Assembly: GCF_017592545.1 (NCBI RefSeq)
Contig: NZ_JAGFOA010000003.1
Span: forward strand, 291,544 to 355,543
DNA length: 64,000 nucleotides
DNA from: Microbacterium stercoris
GTDB lineage: Bacteria > Actinomycetota > Actinomycetes > Actinomycetales > Microbacteriaceae
Direction: 5' to 3'
Shown: in pieces, positions 24,784 to 33,376 of the stretch
How positions within the stretch are numbered: position 1 is the first letter of the stretch
How the letters are laid out: the number at the start of each line of letters is the position of its first letter
Translations under genes and position numbers: made by a program
Notes under the pieces: model-generated
Told to the model about the DNA's origin: nothing
What the model saw: the letters and a program-made list of their open reading frames with translations, nothing else
The model's database searches: none

Positions 24784-26618
24784 GCACGCGCACGCTCGTG
24801 CGGGCGACCGAGGTCGTCGAGCAGCCCGTCGGCTATCGCCAGCCGACCGTGCCCTGGAACGGCCTCACCGTGACGGACCTGTTCTGCGGGGCCGGCGGAT
24901 CATCCTCCGGGCTCGTTGAGGCCGGGTTCAAGGTGGTCATCGCCGCGAACCACTGGGCGAAGGCAATCGAGTCGCACCAGATCAACCACCCCGAGACGGA
25001 CCACTCGCAGGCGGACATCTCCCAGGTCGATCCGCGGTACTTCCCGCGCACGCACGTCCTGTGGGGCTCCCCGGAGTGCACGAACCATTCGATCGCGAAG
25101 GGCATCAAGCGGCACCGTCAGACCGAGCTGGCCCTGTTCGAGCTGGACGGTACCCGCCCGCAGGAGGACGAGGCCGCGAACCGCTCCCGCGCGACGATGT
25201 GGGACATCCCGCGCTTCGCCGAGCACCACCGCTACATGGCGATCATCCTCGAGAACGTCGTCGACGCGGCGAAGTGGGACCAGTTCCCCGCATGGCAGCT
25301 CGCGATGGAGTCCCTCGGCTACCGCCTGCAGTTCGTCTGGCTGAACTCGATGCACGCCCAGATCGGCGGCATGCCGGCCCCGCAGTCCCGCGACCGCATG
25401 TACATCGTGATGTGGCGCGCCGACCTCACGCAGGGCAAGAAGATCAAGGCCCCGAACATCGGCAAGTGGACCCGCCCGATGGCGCTGTGCCTCGAGCACG
25501 GCGAGATCCAGGCGGTGCAGGCGTTTAAGAAGAAGGAGCAGTGGGGCCGCTACCGCGCCCAGTACCTCTACCGCTGCCCCGAGTGCTGGGCCGTCGTCGA
25601 GCCGGGCTGGCTCCCCGCGTCGAGCATCATCGACTGGACGATCCCCGCCCAGCGCATCGGCGACCGCGACAAGCCCCTCGCGGAGAAGACCCGCGAGCGG
25701 ATCCGCCGCGGCATCGAGCGCCACTGGGCGCCGATCATCGCGAAGGCCGCCGGCAACACCTACGACGGCATCACGACCGGGTCGAACTACCTGCGGGTGA
25801 ACGGCACCGACGAGCCGATGCCCGTCCAGACCGGATCCGCGGAGCACGGCCTCGCCGTGCCCCCGTTCGTGATGACGAACAACCACGCCAACCGGGCGCG
25901 CACCGTCGACGAGACCCTGCCGACGATGACGACGGCAACGGCGCAAGCGCTCATCATGAACATCGTCAGCGGCGCGGACGACTCCCGCGTACGCCCCGCG
26001 TCGGACGTGCTCCCGTCGATCGTCGCCGGCGGCACGCACGCGTCGCTGCTCGTGCCGGTCGAGGGTCGCGAGGGCAAGGTGGCGGCGCTGGCGTCGGATC
26101 CGCTGCGCACGCAGTCGACCCGCAACGAGACCGGCCTGCTGGTGCCGTACTACAGCACCGGCACGGCGCGTCCGACGTCCGCCCCGATGGGCACCGTCAC
26201 GACGGCGGACCGCGAGGCGCTGGTGATCCCGATGCGCAACCACGGCGTCGCGAAGCCCGCTTCGCACCCGATCGACACCGTCAGCGCGGAGGGCAACCAC
26301 CACGCGCTCGTGATGCGGAACAACCTCGGCGGGGCGGAGATGTCCACGCCGGTCACGGAGCCGCTGCGCACGCTCACGACGGGCGGGCACCAGTCGCTCC
26401 TGGATCCGTCCGAGCCGATTAGCCTCGACGTCGACGACGCCGGGTTCCGGATGCTCGAACCGCACGAGATCCAGATGGGCATGGGCTTCGCCCCGGACTA
26501 CCACCTGGTCGGGTCGAAGCGCGACAAGGTCAAGCAGGCCGGGAATGCGGTCACCCCGCCGGCCGCCCGCGATCTCGGGCACGCCGTCGCCGAGTTCCTG
26601 CTGGCGGTGGCGGCATGA
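24780..26618 (+). CDS. C5-cytosine DNA methyltransferase with seven tandem repeats
   Basis: 612 residues. Motif I is DLFCGAGGSSSGL (residues 33-45). Motif IV is GSPECTNHS with the catalytic Cys100; the usual PC pair is PEC here. ENV at 158-160 and QSRDR at 202-206 follow, and the C-terminal motif is KQAGNAVTPPAARD. Between residues about 344 and 542 lie seven copies of a 28-33-residue unit beginning x-(E/D/A)-P-L-x-T, sited in the target-recognition region. The enzyme transfers a methyl group from S-adenosylmethionine to cytosine C5 in a specific site, probably protecting phage DNA from restriction. It overlaps both neighbours by 4 bp. Confidence 0.9.
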   Translation: MSTRTLVRATEVVEQPVGYRQPTVPWNGLTVTDLFCGAGGSSSGLVEAGFKVVIAANHWAKAIESHQINHPETDHSQADISQVDPRYFPRTHVLWGSPECTNHSIAKGIKRHRQTELALFELDGTRPQEDEAANRSRATMWDIPRFAEHHRYMAIILENVVDAAKWDQFPAWQLAMESLGYRLQFVWLNSMHAQIGGMPAPQSRDRMYIVMWRADLTQGKKIKAPNIGKWTRPMALCLEHGEIQAVQAFKKKEQWGRYRAQYLYRCPECWAVVEPGWLPASSIIDWTIPAQRIGDRDKPLAEKTRERIRRGIERHWAPIIAKAAGNTYDGITTGSNYLRVNGTDEPMPVQTGSAEHGLAVPPFVMTNNHANRARTVDETLPTMTTATAQALIMNIVSGADDSRVRPASDVLPSIVAGGTHASLLVPVEGREGKVAALASDPLRTQSTRNETGLLVPYYSTGTARPTSAPMGTVTTADREALVIPMRNHGVAKPASHPIDTVSAEGNHHALVMRNNLGGAEMSTPVTEPLRTLTTGGHQSLLDPSEPISLDVDDAGFRMLEPHEIQMGMGFAPDYHLVGSKRDKVKQAGNAVTPPAARDLGHAVAEFLLAVAA

Positions 26619-28000
26619 CCGTCGCGTTCGTGGACTACGAGTCCTTCATCGAGGAGCGAGCGCAGCTCAAGAACATGGGCGGCTTCGAGCCCGTCGATCT
26701 GCCCGGCCACCTGTTCGACTACCAGCACGCGCTGGTCGACTGGGCGGTCCGCAAGGGCCGCGCGGGGATCTTCGCCGACTGCGGCCTCGGCAAGACGCCG
26801 ATGGAGCTCGCCTGGGCCGAGCAGGTGCACCGCCGAACGGGGAAGCCCGTCCTGCTGCTGACGCCTCTCGCGGTCGGATTCCAGATCGTCACCGAGGCCG
26901 AGAAGTTCGGGCACGACGCTGCGCTCTCGCGCGACGGATCCGTGACCGCGCCGATCACTGTCACGAACTACGAGCAGATCGAGAAGTTCGACTTCTCGGA
27001 CTTCGGCGGCGTGGTCTGTGACGAGTCCTCTGCGATCAAGGCGTTCGACGGGACCCGACGCGAGCAGGTCACGGAGTTCATGCGGCGGATCCAGTACCGA
27101 CTGCTCGGGACGGCGACGGCCGCGCCGAACGACTACTTCGAGCTGGGCACGTCGAGCGAGGCGCTCGGCGAACTGGGGCACACCGACATGCTCACGCGCT
27201 TCTTCGTCAACGACAACCGCACTGTGTCGTCCCGCTCGCGGTTCGCCGCCGGCTCGCGCGACGTCGGATGGCGCTTCAAGGGCCACGGCGAGGAGCCCTT
27301 CTGGCGCTGGGTGTCGTCGTGGGCACGTGCGATCCGCAAGCCCTCCGACCTCGGGTTCGATGACCGCGGGCACACCCTGCCCGCGCTGATCCAGCGCACG
27401 CACGTCATCGAAGCGCGCGAGTCCCGCGCCGACACCCTGTTCGACATGCCCGCGATCGGGCTGCAGGAGGAGCGCGAGGAGACGCGCCGCACGCTGACCG
27501 AGCGCTGCGAGGCCGCGGCCGCCGCACTCGACGATGCCGAGCACGGCGTCGCCTGGTGTCACCTCAACGACGAGTCCTCGCTGCTCGCCCGCCTCATCGA
27601 CGGCGCGGTCGAGGTCACCGGATCCGACTCGCCGGAGGTCAAGGAGGAGAAGCTTGCGGCCTTCACGCGCGGCGAGATCCGCGTGCTCGTCACGAAGCCG
27701 TCGATCGGCGCCTGGGGCCTGAACTGGCAGCACTCCCACCGCATGACGTACTTCCCGTCGCACTCGTACGAGCAGCTCTACCAGGCAACCCGCCGGATGC
27801 TGCGCTTCGGGCAGCAGCACGACGTCGAGGTCGACGTCATCACCACCGAGGGCGGGCTGAACGTCCTCGCGAATCTCAACCGGAAGGCCGAGCAGGCCGA
27901 CCGCATGTTCACCGCGCTCGTCGCGCACATGAACGACGCCGCGGGCGTGACCCGGGCGACGTACGACAACCCCGTGGAGGTACCGGCATGGCTGGCGTGA
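26615..28000 (+). CDS. SNF2-like / superfamily 2 helicase-type ATPase
   Basis: 461 residues. Motif I (Walker A) is ADCGLGKTPMELAW (residues 54-67), motif Ia LLLTPLAVGFQ, motif II VVCDESSAIK (Asp-Glu box), motif III RLLGTATAAPND. The second lobe has EIRVLVTKPSIGAWGLNWQHS and the YQATRRMLRFGQ motif VI. This fits the SNF2-like branch of SF2 proteins common in phage replication modules. It sits between two DNA methyltransferase genes. It could act in replication initiation, as a translocase, or as part of a modification-linked system; the sequence alone does not decide. Confidence 0.85.
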   Translation: MTVAFVDYESFIEERAQLKNMGGFEPVDLPGHLFDYQHALVDWAVRKGRAGIFADCGLGKTPMELAWAEQVHRRTGKPVLLLTPLAVGFQIVTEAEKFGHDAALSRDGSVTAPITVTNYEQIEKFDFSDFGGVVCDESSAIKAFDGTRREQVTEFMRRIQYRLLGTATAAPNDYFELGTSSEALGELGHTDMLTRFFVNDNRTVSSRSRFAAGSRDVGWRFKGHGEEPFWRWVSSWARAIRKPSDLGFDDRGHTLPALIQRTHVIEARESRADTLFDMPAIGLQEEREETRRTLTERCEAAAAALDDAEHGVAWCHLNDESSLLARLIDGAVEVTGSDSPEVKEEKLAAFTRGEIRVLVTKPSIGAWGLNWQHSHRMTYFPSHSYEQLYQATRRMLRFGQQHDVEVDVITTEGGLNVLANLNRKAEQADRMFTALVAHMNDAAGVTRATYDNPVEVPAWLA

Positions 28001-28986
28001 GGACTCAGCAGATCACCGACCGATGGGCGATCTACAACGCCGACTGCATGGACGTGCTCCGGGCGATCCCGGACGACTCGATCCATGCGTCGATCTACTC
28101 GCCGCCCTTCGGCGGCCTGTACAACTACTCGTCCGACGACCGCGACCTCTCCAACGCGCGCGACTATGACGAGTTCTTCAAGCACTACGGCTTCGTCATT
28201 CGCGAGAAGTTCCGCGTCACTGTGCCCGGTCGCACCACCGGCGTGCACGCCGCGCTGATCCCGTCCGGCAACACGGGCAAGGACAGCTATGTCGACTTCC
28301 CCGGCGACGTCATCCGCGCTCACCAGGCGGCGGGCTGGGAGCTGATCGCGCGCCATGTGATCTGGAAGGAGCCGCTCGCGGTCCGCAACCGCACCATGGC
28401 GAAGAACCTCGCGCACAAGACGATCGTCACCGACGCCGCATACGCCGGAGTCGCGGCCCCGGACGAGCTGCTCGTCTTCCGCAAGCCCGGGCCGTCGGCC
28501 GAGCCGATCTCGCACCCGGTCGGGCTCACCTCGAAGTACGCCGGCGACGAGCAGGTGCCCGCCGACCTGCAGCGCTTCCGGGGCTTCGACGGCGACCAGA
28601 AGGCCAATCGCTACTCGCACTGGATCTGGCGCCGCTACGCCTCGAGCGTGTGGGACGACGTCCGCATCGACCGCGTGCTCCCGTTCCGAGACGCCAAGGA
28701 CGAGGACGACGAGAAGCACGTCCACCCGCTGCAGCTCGACGTCATCGAGCGATACCTCGACCTTCGCACCCTGCCCGGCGAGCGCGTGCTCACGCCGTTC
28801 ATGGGCGTCGGGTCCGAGGTCTTCGCCGCCGTCCGCATGGGCCGCTTCGGCATCGGAGCTGAGCTGAAGCCGTCCTACTTCGAGCAGGCGATCCGCAACC
28901 TCGCCGCGGTCGACGAGGACGACGACTCCGAGTCCGTCGCCCTGTTCAACGACTGGGACGACCCCGCTGACGGGGATGCGGCATGA
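27988..28986 (+). CDS. Beta-class DNA methyltransferase (N4-cytosine or N6-adenine)
   Basis: 332 residues from the ATG overlapping the helicase gene end. Motif IV SPPF occurs near residue 33 (YSPPFGGLYNYSS), an early position typical of beta-class enzymes, and the S-adenosylmethionine site LTPFMGVGSEVFAAVRMG lies near the C-terminus. SPP-type motif IV is most often found in N4-cytosine enzymes, but adenine specificity remains possible. It would modify phage DNA; no paired restriction endonuclease is visible beside it. The C-terminus ends acidic (DDDSESVALFNDWDDPADGD). Confidence 0.85.
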   Translation: MAGVRTQQITDRWAIYNADCMDVLRAIPDDSIHASIYSPPFGGLYNYSSDDRDLSNARDYDEFFKHYGFVIREKFRVTVPGRTTGVHAALIPSGNTGKDSYVDFPGDVIRAHQAAGWELIARHVIWKEPLAVRNRTMAKNLAHKTIVTDAAYAGVAAPDELLVFRKPGPSAEPISHPVGLTSKYAGDEQVPADLQRFRGFDGDQKANRYSHWIWRRYASSVWDDVRIDRVLPFRDAKDEDDEKHVHPLQLDVIERYLDLRTLPGERVLTPFMGVGSEVFAAVRMGRFGIGAELKPSYFEQAIRNLAAVDEDDDSESVALFNDWDDPADGDAA

Positions 28987-29138
28987 GCGGGCAGACGACG
29001 CACGCGCGCGCCGCGAACGCCCCGGTGTGCTTCACGAAGGACGTCCCGCGCCGCGCCCTGGTGACGATCCAGCGCCCGGGCGACTGGGATCGGGTCACCT
29101 GCCAGAGGTGCCACGACGCCGCGAAGGCGGCCGACTAA
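28983..29138 (+). CDS. Small Cys-containing protein (51 aa)
   Basis: ATG overlapping the previous stop and TAATG junction with the next gene. Cys at APVCF and the pair TCQRC could bind zinc. Not recognised. Confidence 0.5.
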   Translation: MSGQTTHARAANAPVCFTKDVPRRALVTIQRPGDWDRVTCQRCHDAAKAAD

Positions 29139-29542
29139 TGGCCGTCTCGGTGGCGAAGAAGCGCGCGGTGATCGCGCGCGACGGCGGCTTCTGCCTCCTG
29201 GCCCTGGCGAACTGCCGCGGCGAGGCGCAGACGGCCGACCATCGCGCGAACCGGGGACACGGCGGCGCGGGCGACGTCCTCGACGACGGCGTGAACCTGA
29301 TCGCGGCGTGCTCGATCTGCAACGCCGAGAAGGAGACGGCGACCGGCGTCGTGCTGCTCGACCTGCTCGAGCGGGGCCTGCGTGTCCTCCACGCCTCGAC
29401 GCACCGCAAGACGCTCGAGCGCGTGTGGCTCACGCCGATCCTGATGCTCGACGGGTCGTGGCGGATGCCGATGTCGTACGACGACTGGCGCCCGGCGACG
29501 TCGTTCGAGATCGCGCGGCACCTCGAGGCGGTGGCCGCATGA
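29138..29542 (+). CDS. HNH-like endonuclease
   Basis: 134 residues. A Cys near residue 20 (GGFCLL), the TADHRANRG stretch with Asp-His, and NLIAACSICNAEKE follow the HNH pattern (D-H then N-L-x(n)-C-x2-C-N-x-x-K). These small nucleases often assist phage packaging or act as free-standing endonucleases; this copy lies in the early region, away from the terminase, so a packaging role is less likely. It overlaps the next gene by 4 bp. Confidence 0.75.
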   Translation: MAVSVAKKRAVIARDGGFCLLALANCRGEAQTADHRANRGHGGAGDVLDDGVNLIAACSICNAEKETATGVVLLDLLERGLRVLHASTHRKTLERVWLTPILMLDGSWRMPMSYDDWRPATSFEIARHLEAVAA

Positions 29543-30555
29543 GCATGCCGCGGTACGCGATGACATACGTCGTCTATTGGCCCGAGCAGGGCGTGCTGAA
29601 GGTGGGGCGCGCGTGGCGCTTCCACCGCGTGCAGATGATGACCCGCTCCGGCGGGCAGATCCTCGTGCTCGCGCGCGGCACGGACGCGACGTGGGAGGCG
29701 GAGGCCCTGCGGGTGCTGCGCCGCTGGTTCCCCGCCGCGTTCACGCGCGAGGCCGACGCGCGGGGGCTGCTGTTCATGGGCCGTGGCTGGTCCGAGTGCT
29801 TCCGGGTCGACGAGCACCACCTGCAGCTCGCCGTCGACCTGTGCTTCGAGGGATTCGCGAGAGGGAACGACCAAGGTGTCAATGAGGAGACGGCAGAGGG
29901 AGATCCCGCCGACGTTCTGGACGGATCCGGGCCTGCTGGCCGCGCCGAAGCCGGCGCGCCTGACGGGGATGGGTCTGTGGGGGTTCGTGGACGACGAGGG
30001 CCGCGCGGAGCTTCGTGCGGACCTGATCGCGGGCGCCGTGTATCCGGGGGATCCGGAGATGACGCCCGAGGTGATCGAGGAGCATCTGATGCTGCTCGAC
30101 GAGTCGGGGTTCCTGCGGATCTTCGACGCGGACGGGGCGACGTGGATCGCGCTCACTCGGCCGCTGAGGACGCCGCGGCCGTTGCCTTCGGAGTGCCCGC
30201 CGCCGCCCGTGCAGGAAGCCTCCGGAAGGTTCCTGGCTGTGGGGGGCGCGCGGGAGCGGGTGCGAGCCGAGCAGGGGGAGCGCGCGAGCGAGTGGGCTCG
30301 GTGGGAGCAGGAGCAGGAGCGAACCCGGATACCGAAACGGCCCCTGTTGCTGGACGCCCCGCCGATCGGATGCCCGGATCACCCGAACGGACGATACGCA
30401 GACTGCGGCCCGTGTGGTACTGCGCGCCGCCGCCACGATCGCTGGGTGGCTCAGCAGCGCTACGAGGACCAGATCGCGAAGTTCAACGAGGAGCAAGAGC
30501 AGGAGGGGCCGTGGTGATCGCGGACACGTCGACAGCGGCAGGGGGCCGGCGATGA
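29539..30555 (+). CDS. GIY-YIG-like nuclease domain; reading frame runs on through the next gene
   Basis: ATG overlapping the previous stop. The first 110 residues look like a GIY-YIG-type domain (YVVYWPEQGVLKVGRA with the K-V-G-R strand, then ATWEAEALRVLRRWFP). Beyond about residue 113 the frame lies over the following gene in another phase and becomes Gly/Ala/Arg-rich with no domain, which looks like overlap rather than a second domain. In another phase a TGA at 29883-29885 would overlap the downstream ATG (ATGA) as everywhere else in this operon. The real end may therefore be about 29885 after a frameshift or assembly slip. Confidence 0.5.
   Translation: MSMPRYAMTYVVYWPEQGVLKVGRAWRFHRVQMMTRSGGQILVLARGTDATWEAEALRVLRRWFPAAFTREADARGLLFMGRGWSECFRVDEHHLQLAVDLCFEGFARGNDQGVNEETAEGDPADVLDGSGPAGRAEAGAPDGDGSVGVRGRRGPRGASCGPDRGRRVSGGSGDDARGDRGASDAARRVGVPADLRRGRGDVDRAHSAAEDAAAVAFGVPAAARAGSLRKVPGCGGRAGAGASRAGGARERVGSVGAGAGANPDTETAPVAGRPADRMPGSPERTIRRLRPVWYCAPPPRSLGGSAALRGPDREVQRGARAGGAVVIADTSTAAGGRR
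29876..30517 (+). CDS. Winged-helix replication-type protein
   Basis: 213 residues from a GTG (alternative ATG two codons in). The N-terminal 90 residues, with FWTDPGLLAAPKPARLTGMG, GFVDDEGRAELRAD and TPEVIEEHLMLLDESGFLRI, match the helix-turn-helix N-terminal half of phage replication initiators that resemble DnaD/RepA-type proteins. The C-terminal half has a charged coil (RERVRAEQGERASEWARWEQ) and a Cys cluster (GCPDHPNGRYADCGPC). Most likely a phage replication protein; initiator status is inferred. Confidence 0.55.
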   Translation: MSMRRRQREIPPTFWTDPGLLAAPKPARLTGMGLWGFVDDEGRAELRADLIAGAVYPGDPEMTPEVIEEHLMLLDESGFLRIFDADGATWIALTRPLRTPRPLPSECPPPPVQEASGRFLAVGGARERVRAEQGERASEWARWEQEQERTRIPKRPLLLDAPPIGCPDHPNGRYADCGPCGTARRRHDRWVAQQRYEDQIAKFNEEQEQEGPW

Positions 30556-30788
30556 ACCGGGACGACCGCAACCAGCAGACGGTGCTCGATGGGGCGTTGC
30601 AACAGCGCGCGGAGCGCATCGCCGCGGCGGACGAGAAGGCGCTCGAGCGGCTGCGGCGCGTCGGGTTCCGGTTCACGACCATTCAGCAGGCGTTGGCGTA
30701 CCAGGCGAAGGCCCGGATGGTGGCGCGAGCGCAGGCAGACCTGATCCGCGAGTTCGCGGAGTGGACAGATGAGAGGAAGACAGCATGA
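30552..30788 (+). CDS. Small helical protein (78 aa)
   Basis: ATG in the early operon; its stop overlaps the next start (ATGA). It is mainly helical and Arg/Ala-rich (LERLRRVGFRFTTIQQALAY). Not recognised. Confidence 0.55.
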   Translation: MNRDDRNQQTVLDGALQQRAERIAAADEKALERLRRVGFRFTTIQQALAYQAKARMVARAQADLIREFAEWTDERKTA

Positions 30789-31036
30789 CCACCACGACGG
30801 TTCGGGTGTACACGAAGCCCGACTGCAAGCAGTGTGACCTCACGAAGGATCTGCTGACGAAGAAGGGGATCCCGTTCGAGGTCGAGGACATCCTCGACCC
30901 GGGGAACCTCGCCGCGGCACAGGCACTCGGGTTCGGATCGGCGCCCGTGGTCATGGTCGGCGACGAGGGATGGGCCGGGTTCCGCCCGGACATGATCGAC
31001 GCGCTCGCCGCGCGGATCGCCGAGGAGACGGTCTGA
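30785..31036 (+). CDS. Glutaredoxin/NrdH-like redoxin
   Basis: 83 residues. The thioredoxin-fold start [16 protein letters not shown] carries the redox CxxC (C-K-Q-C), and a cis-Pro SAPVVMV follows in the expected place, with a C-terminal helix. NrdH-type proteins reduce ribonucleotide reductase. No ribonucleotide reductase gene is visible here, so it would serve the host enzyme or another dithiol target. It lies just ahead of SSB in the DNA-metabolism block. Confidence 0.82.
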   Translation: MTTTTVRVYTKPDCKQCDLTKDLLTKKGIPFEVEDILDPGNLAAAQALGFGSAPVVMVGDEGWAGFRPDMIDALAARIAEETV

Positions 31037-31512
31037 TGGTTGGGGAGACGGTGATCACGGTCGCGGGGAACCTGACGGCGGATCCGGAGCTGCGGTACAC
31101 GCAGAACGGGCTCCCGGTGGTGAACTTCACGATCGCGAGCACGCCGCGCAACTTCGATCGCGCGAGCAACGAGTGGAAGGACGGCGAGGCGCTGTTCCTG
31201 CGCGCGAGCGTCTGGCGCGAGTTCGCGGAGCACGTGGCGGGTTCGCTGACGAAGGGCATGCGCGTCATCGCGCAGGGCCGTCTGCGTCAGCGCACGTACC
31301 AGGACCGTGACGGCAACAACCGCACGGCGATCGAACTCGAGGTCGACGAGATCGGCCCGAGCCTCCGGTACGCGACGGCGCAGGTGACGCGTGCGGCGCG
31401 TCAGGATGCCGGCGGGGCCGGGCAGGCGGATCAGTGGGCGGCGGCGCAGCCGGGCGGGGATGACGGGGCGTGGGCACCTGGGGGTGGGTTCGGTGATGAC
31501 ACTCCGTTCTGA
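31036..31512 (+). CDS. ssb: Single-stranded DNA-binding protein
   Basis: 158 residues. It has an OB-fold N-terminal domain starting [20 protein letters not shown], with strands [16 protein letters not shown] and [20 protein letters not shown] Gly/Ala-rich linker and the acidic tip DDTPF follow, the motif that docks partner proteins in bacterial SSBs. It coats single-stranded DNA during replication and recombination. Starts overlapping the redoxin stop. Confidence 0.93.
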   Translation: MVGETVITVAGNLTADPELRYTQNGLPVVNFTIASTPRNFDRASNEWKDGEALFLRASVWREFAEHVAGSLTKGMRVIAQGRLRQRTYQDRDGNNRTAIELEVDEIGPSLRYATAQVTRAARQDAGGAGQADQWAAAQPGGDDGAWAPGGGFGDDTPF

Positions 31513-31522
31513 CCTCGAGGGC

Positions 31523-31981
31523 ATGCGGATCCTGACGGTTCGTCAGCCGTGGGCGTGGGCGATCATCCACGGCGGGAAGGACGTGGAGAACCGGGTCCGG
31601 AACATCGCGGGCGACTACCGCGGCCCGGTGGCGATCCACGCCGCGCGGGCGGACGCAGAGGACGCGCCCGAGACGGTCTGGTGGGATCACGCGGACTGGT
31701 ACCGAGCACGGCGAGCACAGCCGCTGAGGTGGGACCCGACCTGGTCTGACCGCGGCGCGATCATCGGCGTGGTCGACCTCGTCGACGTGCTCCCGCCGAG
31801 CTACTACGACGATGCCGAGGCGAACGAGGCGTGGTGCTCGGAGTGGGCAATGCCGGGGCACTGGCAGCTCGTGCTCGAGAACCCGCGCCCGCTTGCCGAA
31901 CCGATCCCGTATCGCGGTGCGCTCGGTCTCCGCCGACTCGACGACGAGACGGTCGCACGCATCGCGGAGGTGCTGGCATGA
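31523..31981 (+). CDS. ASCH-domain protein
   Basis: About 152 residues from the ATG at 31523, which follows CGAGG; an ATG at 31496 inside ssb is an alternative. The signature ILTVRQPWAWAIIHGGKDVENR at the start is typical of ASCH domains, which bind RNA or modified bases. The beta-barrel continues with GPVAIHAARAD and IIGVVDLVDVLPP. Phage ASCH proteins of this type are common; the target is unknown. Ends overlapping the next ATG. Confidence 0.8.
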   Translation: MRILTVRQPWAWAIIHGGKDVENRVRNIAGDYRGPVAIHAARADAEDAPETVWWDHADWYRARRAQPLRWDPTWSDRGAIIGVVDLVDVLPPSYYDDAEANEAWCSEWAMPGHWQLVLENPRPLAEPIPYRGALGLRRLDDETVARIAEVLA

Positions 31982-32124
31982 CCGGGTGCTGCGCGCGGTG
32001 CAAGGTGCCGTTCTCGTGGTGCGGCAACCCGGGCTGCGGCTGCCATGCACCGACAACCACGCTGCGCCGACTGATGGACGAGGCCGCCGCGCTCAGGGCG
32101 CGCGAGCAGAGGGGGAGAGCATGA
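31978..32124 (+). CDS. Small Cys-rich protein (48 aa)
   Basis: Seven Cys in the first 24 residues (TGCCARC, SWCGNPGCGCH), consistent with a zinc-binding fold, then a short helix. Overlaps both neighbours. Not recognised. Confidence 0.6.
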   Translation: MTGCCARCKVPFSWCGNPGCGCHAPTTTLRRLMDEAAALRAREQRGRA

Positions 32125-33080
32125 GCGATCGGGCATGCATCCGCGGGTGCACGGTGAAGGACGTGCACTTCGCGGAGTGCGATGACTTCGGGAAGACGGG
32201 GGACGTCACGTGCCGGGGATGCGTGCCGCGCGAGGCCCGCGATGGCGCGTTGATCTGCGAGCGCTGCTACCGGCGTCTGCGGTCGCTGCTCGAGGACTCC
32301 GGCGACCTCGTCGGGCACCTGCGCAGCCTCGCGGACCCGACGAAGGCCGGGGCGATCGACCGGTCGAACCCGAGCGCGCGTCCGGAGCTCCCGGCGCCCG
32401 TGGCCGCGGACCTGGTCGACGCGTCGGACCACATCGTGCGCAACCTCCGGCAGTGGGCCCTTCACCTGCAGGGGTACGGCGAGTACGTCGCAGCGGGCCT
32501 CGAGGCGGGCGCGTCGGCCGCGGAGGCGTTCGAGGACGCGTCCGCGTGCGCCGAGGTGATCCTGCTCGCGCTCGACGACTTCGTGAACGACTCGCACCAG
32601 ATCGAGCCGCTCTGCGAGGCCGTGCTCGACCGGGCGCCGGCGGGCGCCGAGCCGGATATGTGGACGCTCGCGGATGTCGCGGCGCGCTGGCGGCTCGCTG
32701 ACACCCGCGCGTCGTGGGCGCCGGCACCGTGCCCGGACTGCGACCGCATGACCGTGAGGATCCACCCGGCGCGCGGGCGCGTTCCCGAGCGGTACGTGTG
32801 CCAGATGGGGCAGACCGTCCCGACGGAGGACTGCGGGTGGGAGGCGAACGCGCTTGACGACGGTGGCCTGTGGTCCGAGCTGTACGCGACCGAGCCCGCC
32901 GATGTGCGCGCGCACGACCCGCGCTGGATGACCCTCGCGGACGCGGCGCGCCTGGCGGGGTTCACGCAGGGCACGGTCCGCCGGTGGGCGGAGAAGGAGC
33001 TGGTGAAGACGGATGCGGGGCGGTATTGGCGTGAGGACGTCGAGGCCGTGGCCGCCGAGAGGAAGGGGAAGGCGGCATGA
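32121..33080 (+). CDS. Zinc-finger and MerR-like protein
   Basis: 319 residues. The N-terminal segment has Cys pairs (TCRGC, ICERC) that look like a zinc ribbon. The centre is helical with an acidic stretch. A second cluster (PCPDC and further Cys) follows, and the last 50 residues form a MerR/excisionase-like helix-turn-helix: MTLADAARLAGFTQGTVRRW and a KTDAGRYWREDVE wing. Probably a DNA-binding regulator. Overlaps its neighbours by 4 bp. Confidence 0.6.
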   Translation: MSDRACIRGCTVKDVHFAECDDFGKTGDVTCRGCVPREARDGALICERCYRRLRSLLEDSGDLVGHLRSLADPTKAGAIDRSNPSARPELPAPVAADLVDASDHIVRNLRQWALHLQGYGEYVAAGLEAGASAAEAFEDASACAEVILLALDDFVNDSHQIEPLCEAVLDRAPAGAEPDMWTLADVAARWRLADTRASWAPAPCPDCDRMTVRIHPARGRVPERYVCQMGQTVPTEDCGWEANALDDGGLWSELYATEPADVRAHDPRWMTLADAARLAGFTQGTVRRWAEKELVKTDAGRYWREDVEAVAAERKGKAA

Positions 33081-33376
33081 GCGTGCTGTACGTGACCGAG
33101 CCGCATGAGGAGACGGGGATGGTCGCCGCGATCACGGACGAGCCGTGCCCGTGCGGATGGCCGGAGACGGTGCTGCACATCTGGCCCGACGGGACGACGA
33201 AGCGCGGGTGCCCGTCGTGCGAGGTCGAGACGGACGTGCCCGAGGCCGAAAGCCCATCGGCGCCAGCGTGCCCCGAGTGCAGGTCGGGGAAGCATGGCGC
33301 GTGCGCGGGGTTCTCGTTCGACGCTGACGACGCCGAGGTGCCGTGCCCGTGCGGGGCGAGGGGGCACGATGGCTGA
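33077..33376 (+). CDS. Cys-rich hypothetical protein (99 aa)
   Basis: Several CxC and CxxC pairs (EPCPCGW, GCPSC, ACPEC, VPCPCGA), so zinc binding is very likely. No named family. It overlaps the next gene. Confidence 0.6.
   Translation: MSVLYVTEPHEETGMVAAITDEPCPCGWPETVLHIWPDGTTKRGCPSCEVETDVPEAESPSAPACPECRSGKHGACAGFSFDADDAEVPCPCGARGHDG

Noticed and set aside
24780..28986. DISARM-type defence system
   Set aside because: A helicase flanked by two methyltransferases recalls it, but the phospholipase D and DUF1998 partners are absent and the ATPase is small, so the phage replication/modification reading is preferred.
30514..30555. Tiny GTG frame (13 codons) between the replication-type gene and the 78-residue gene
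   Set aside because: It is the tail of the over-long frame discussed for the GIY-YIG-like gene and too short to support as a gene.
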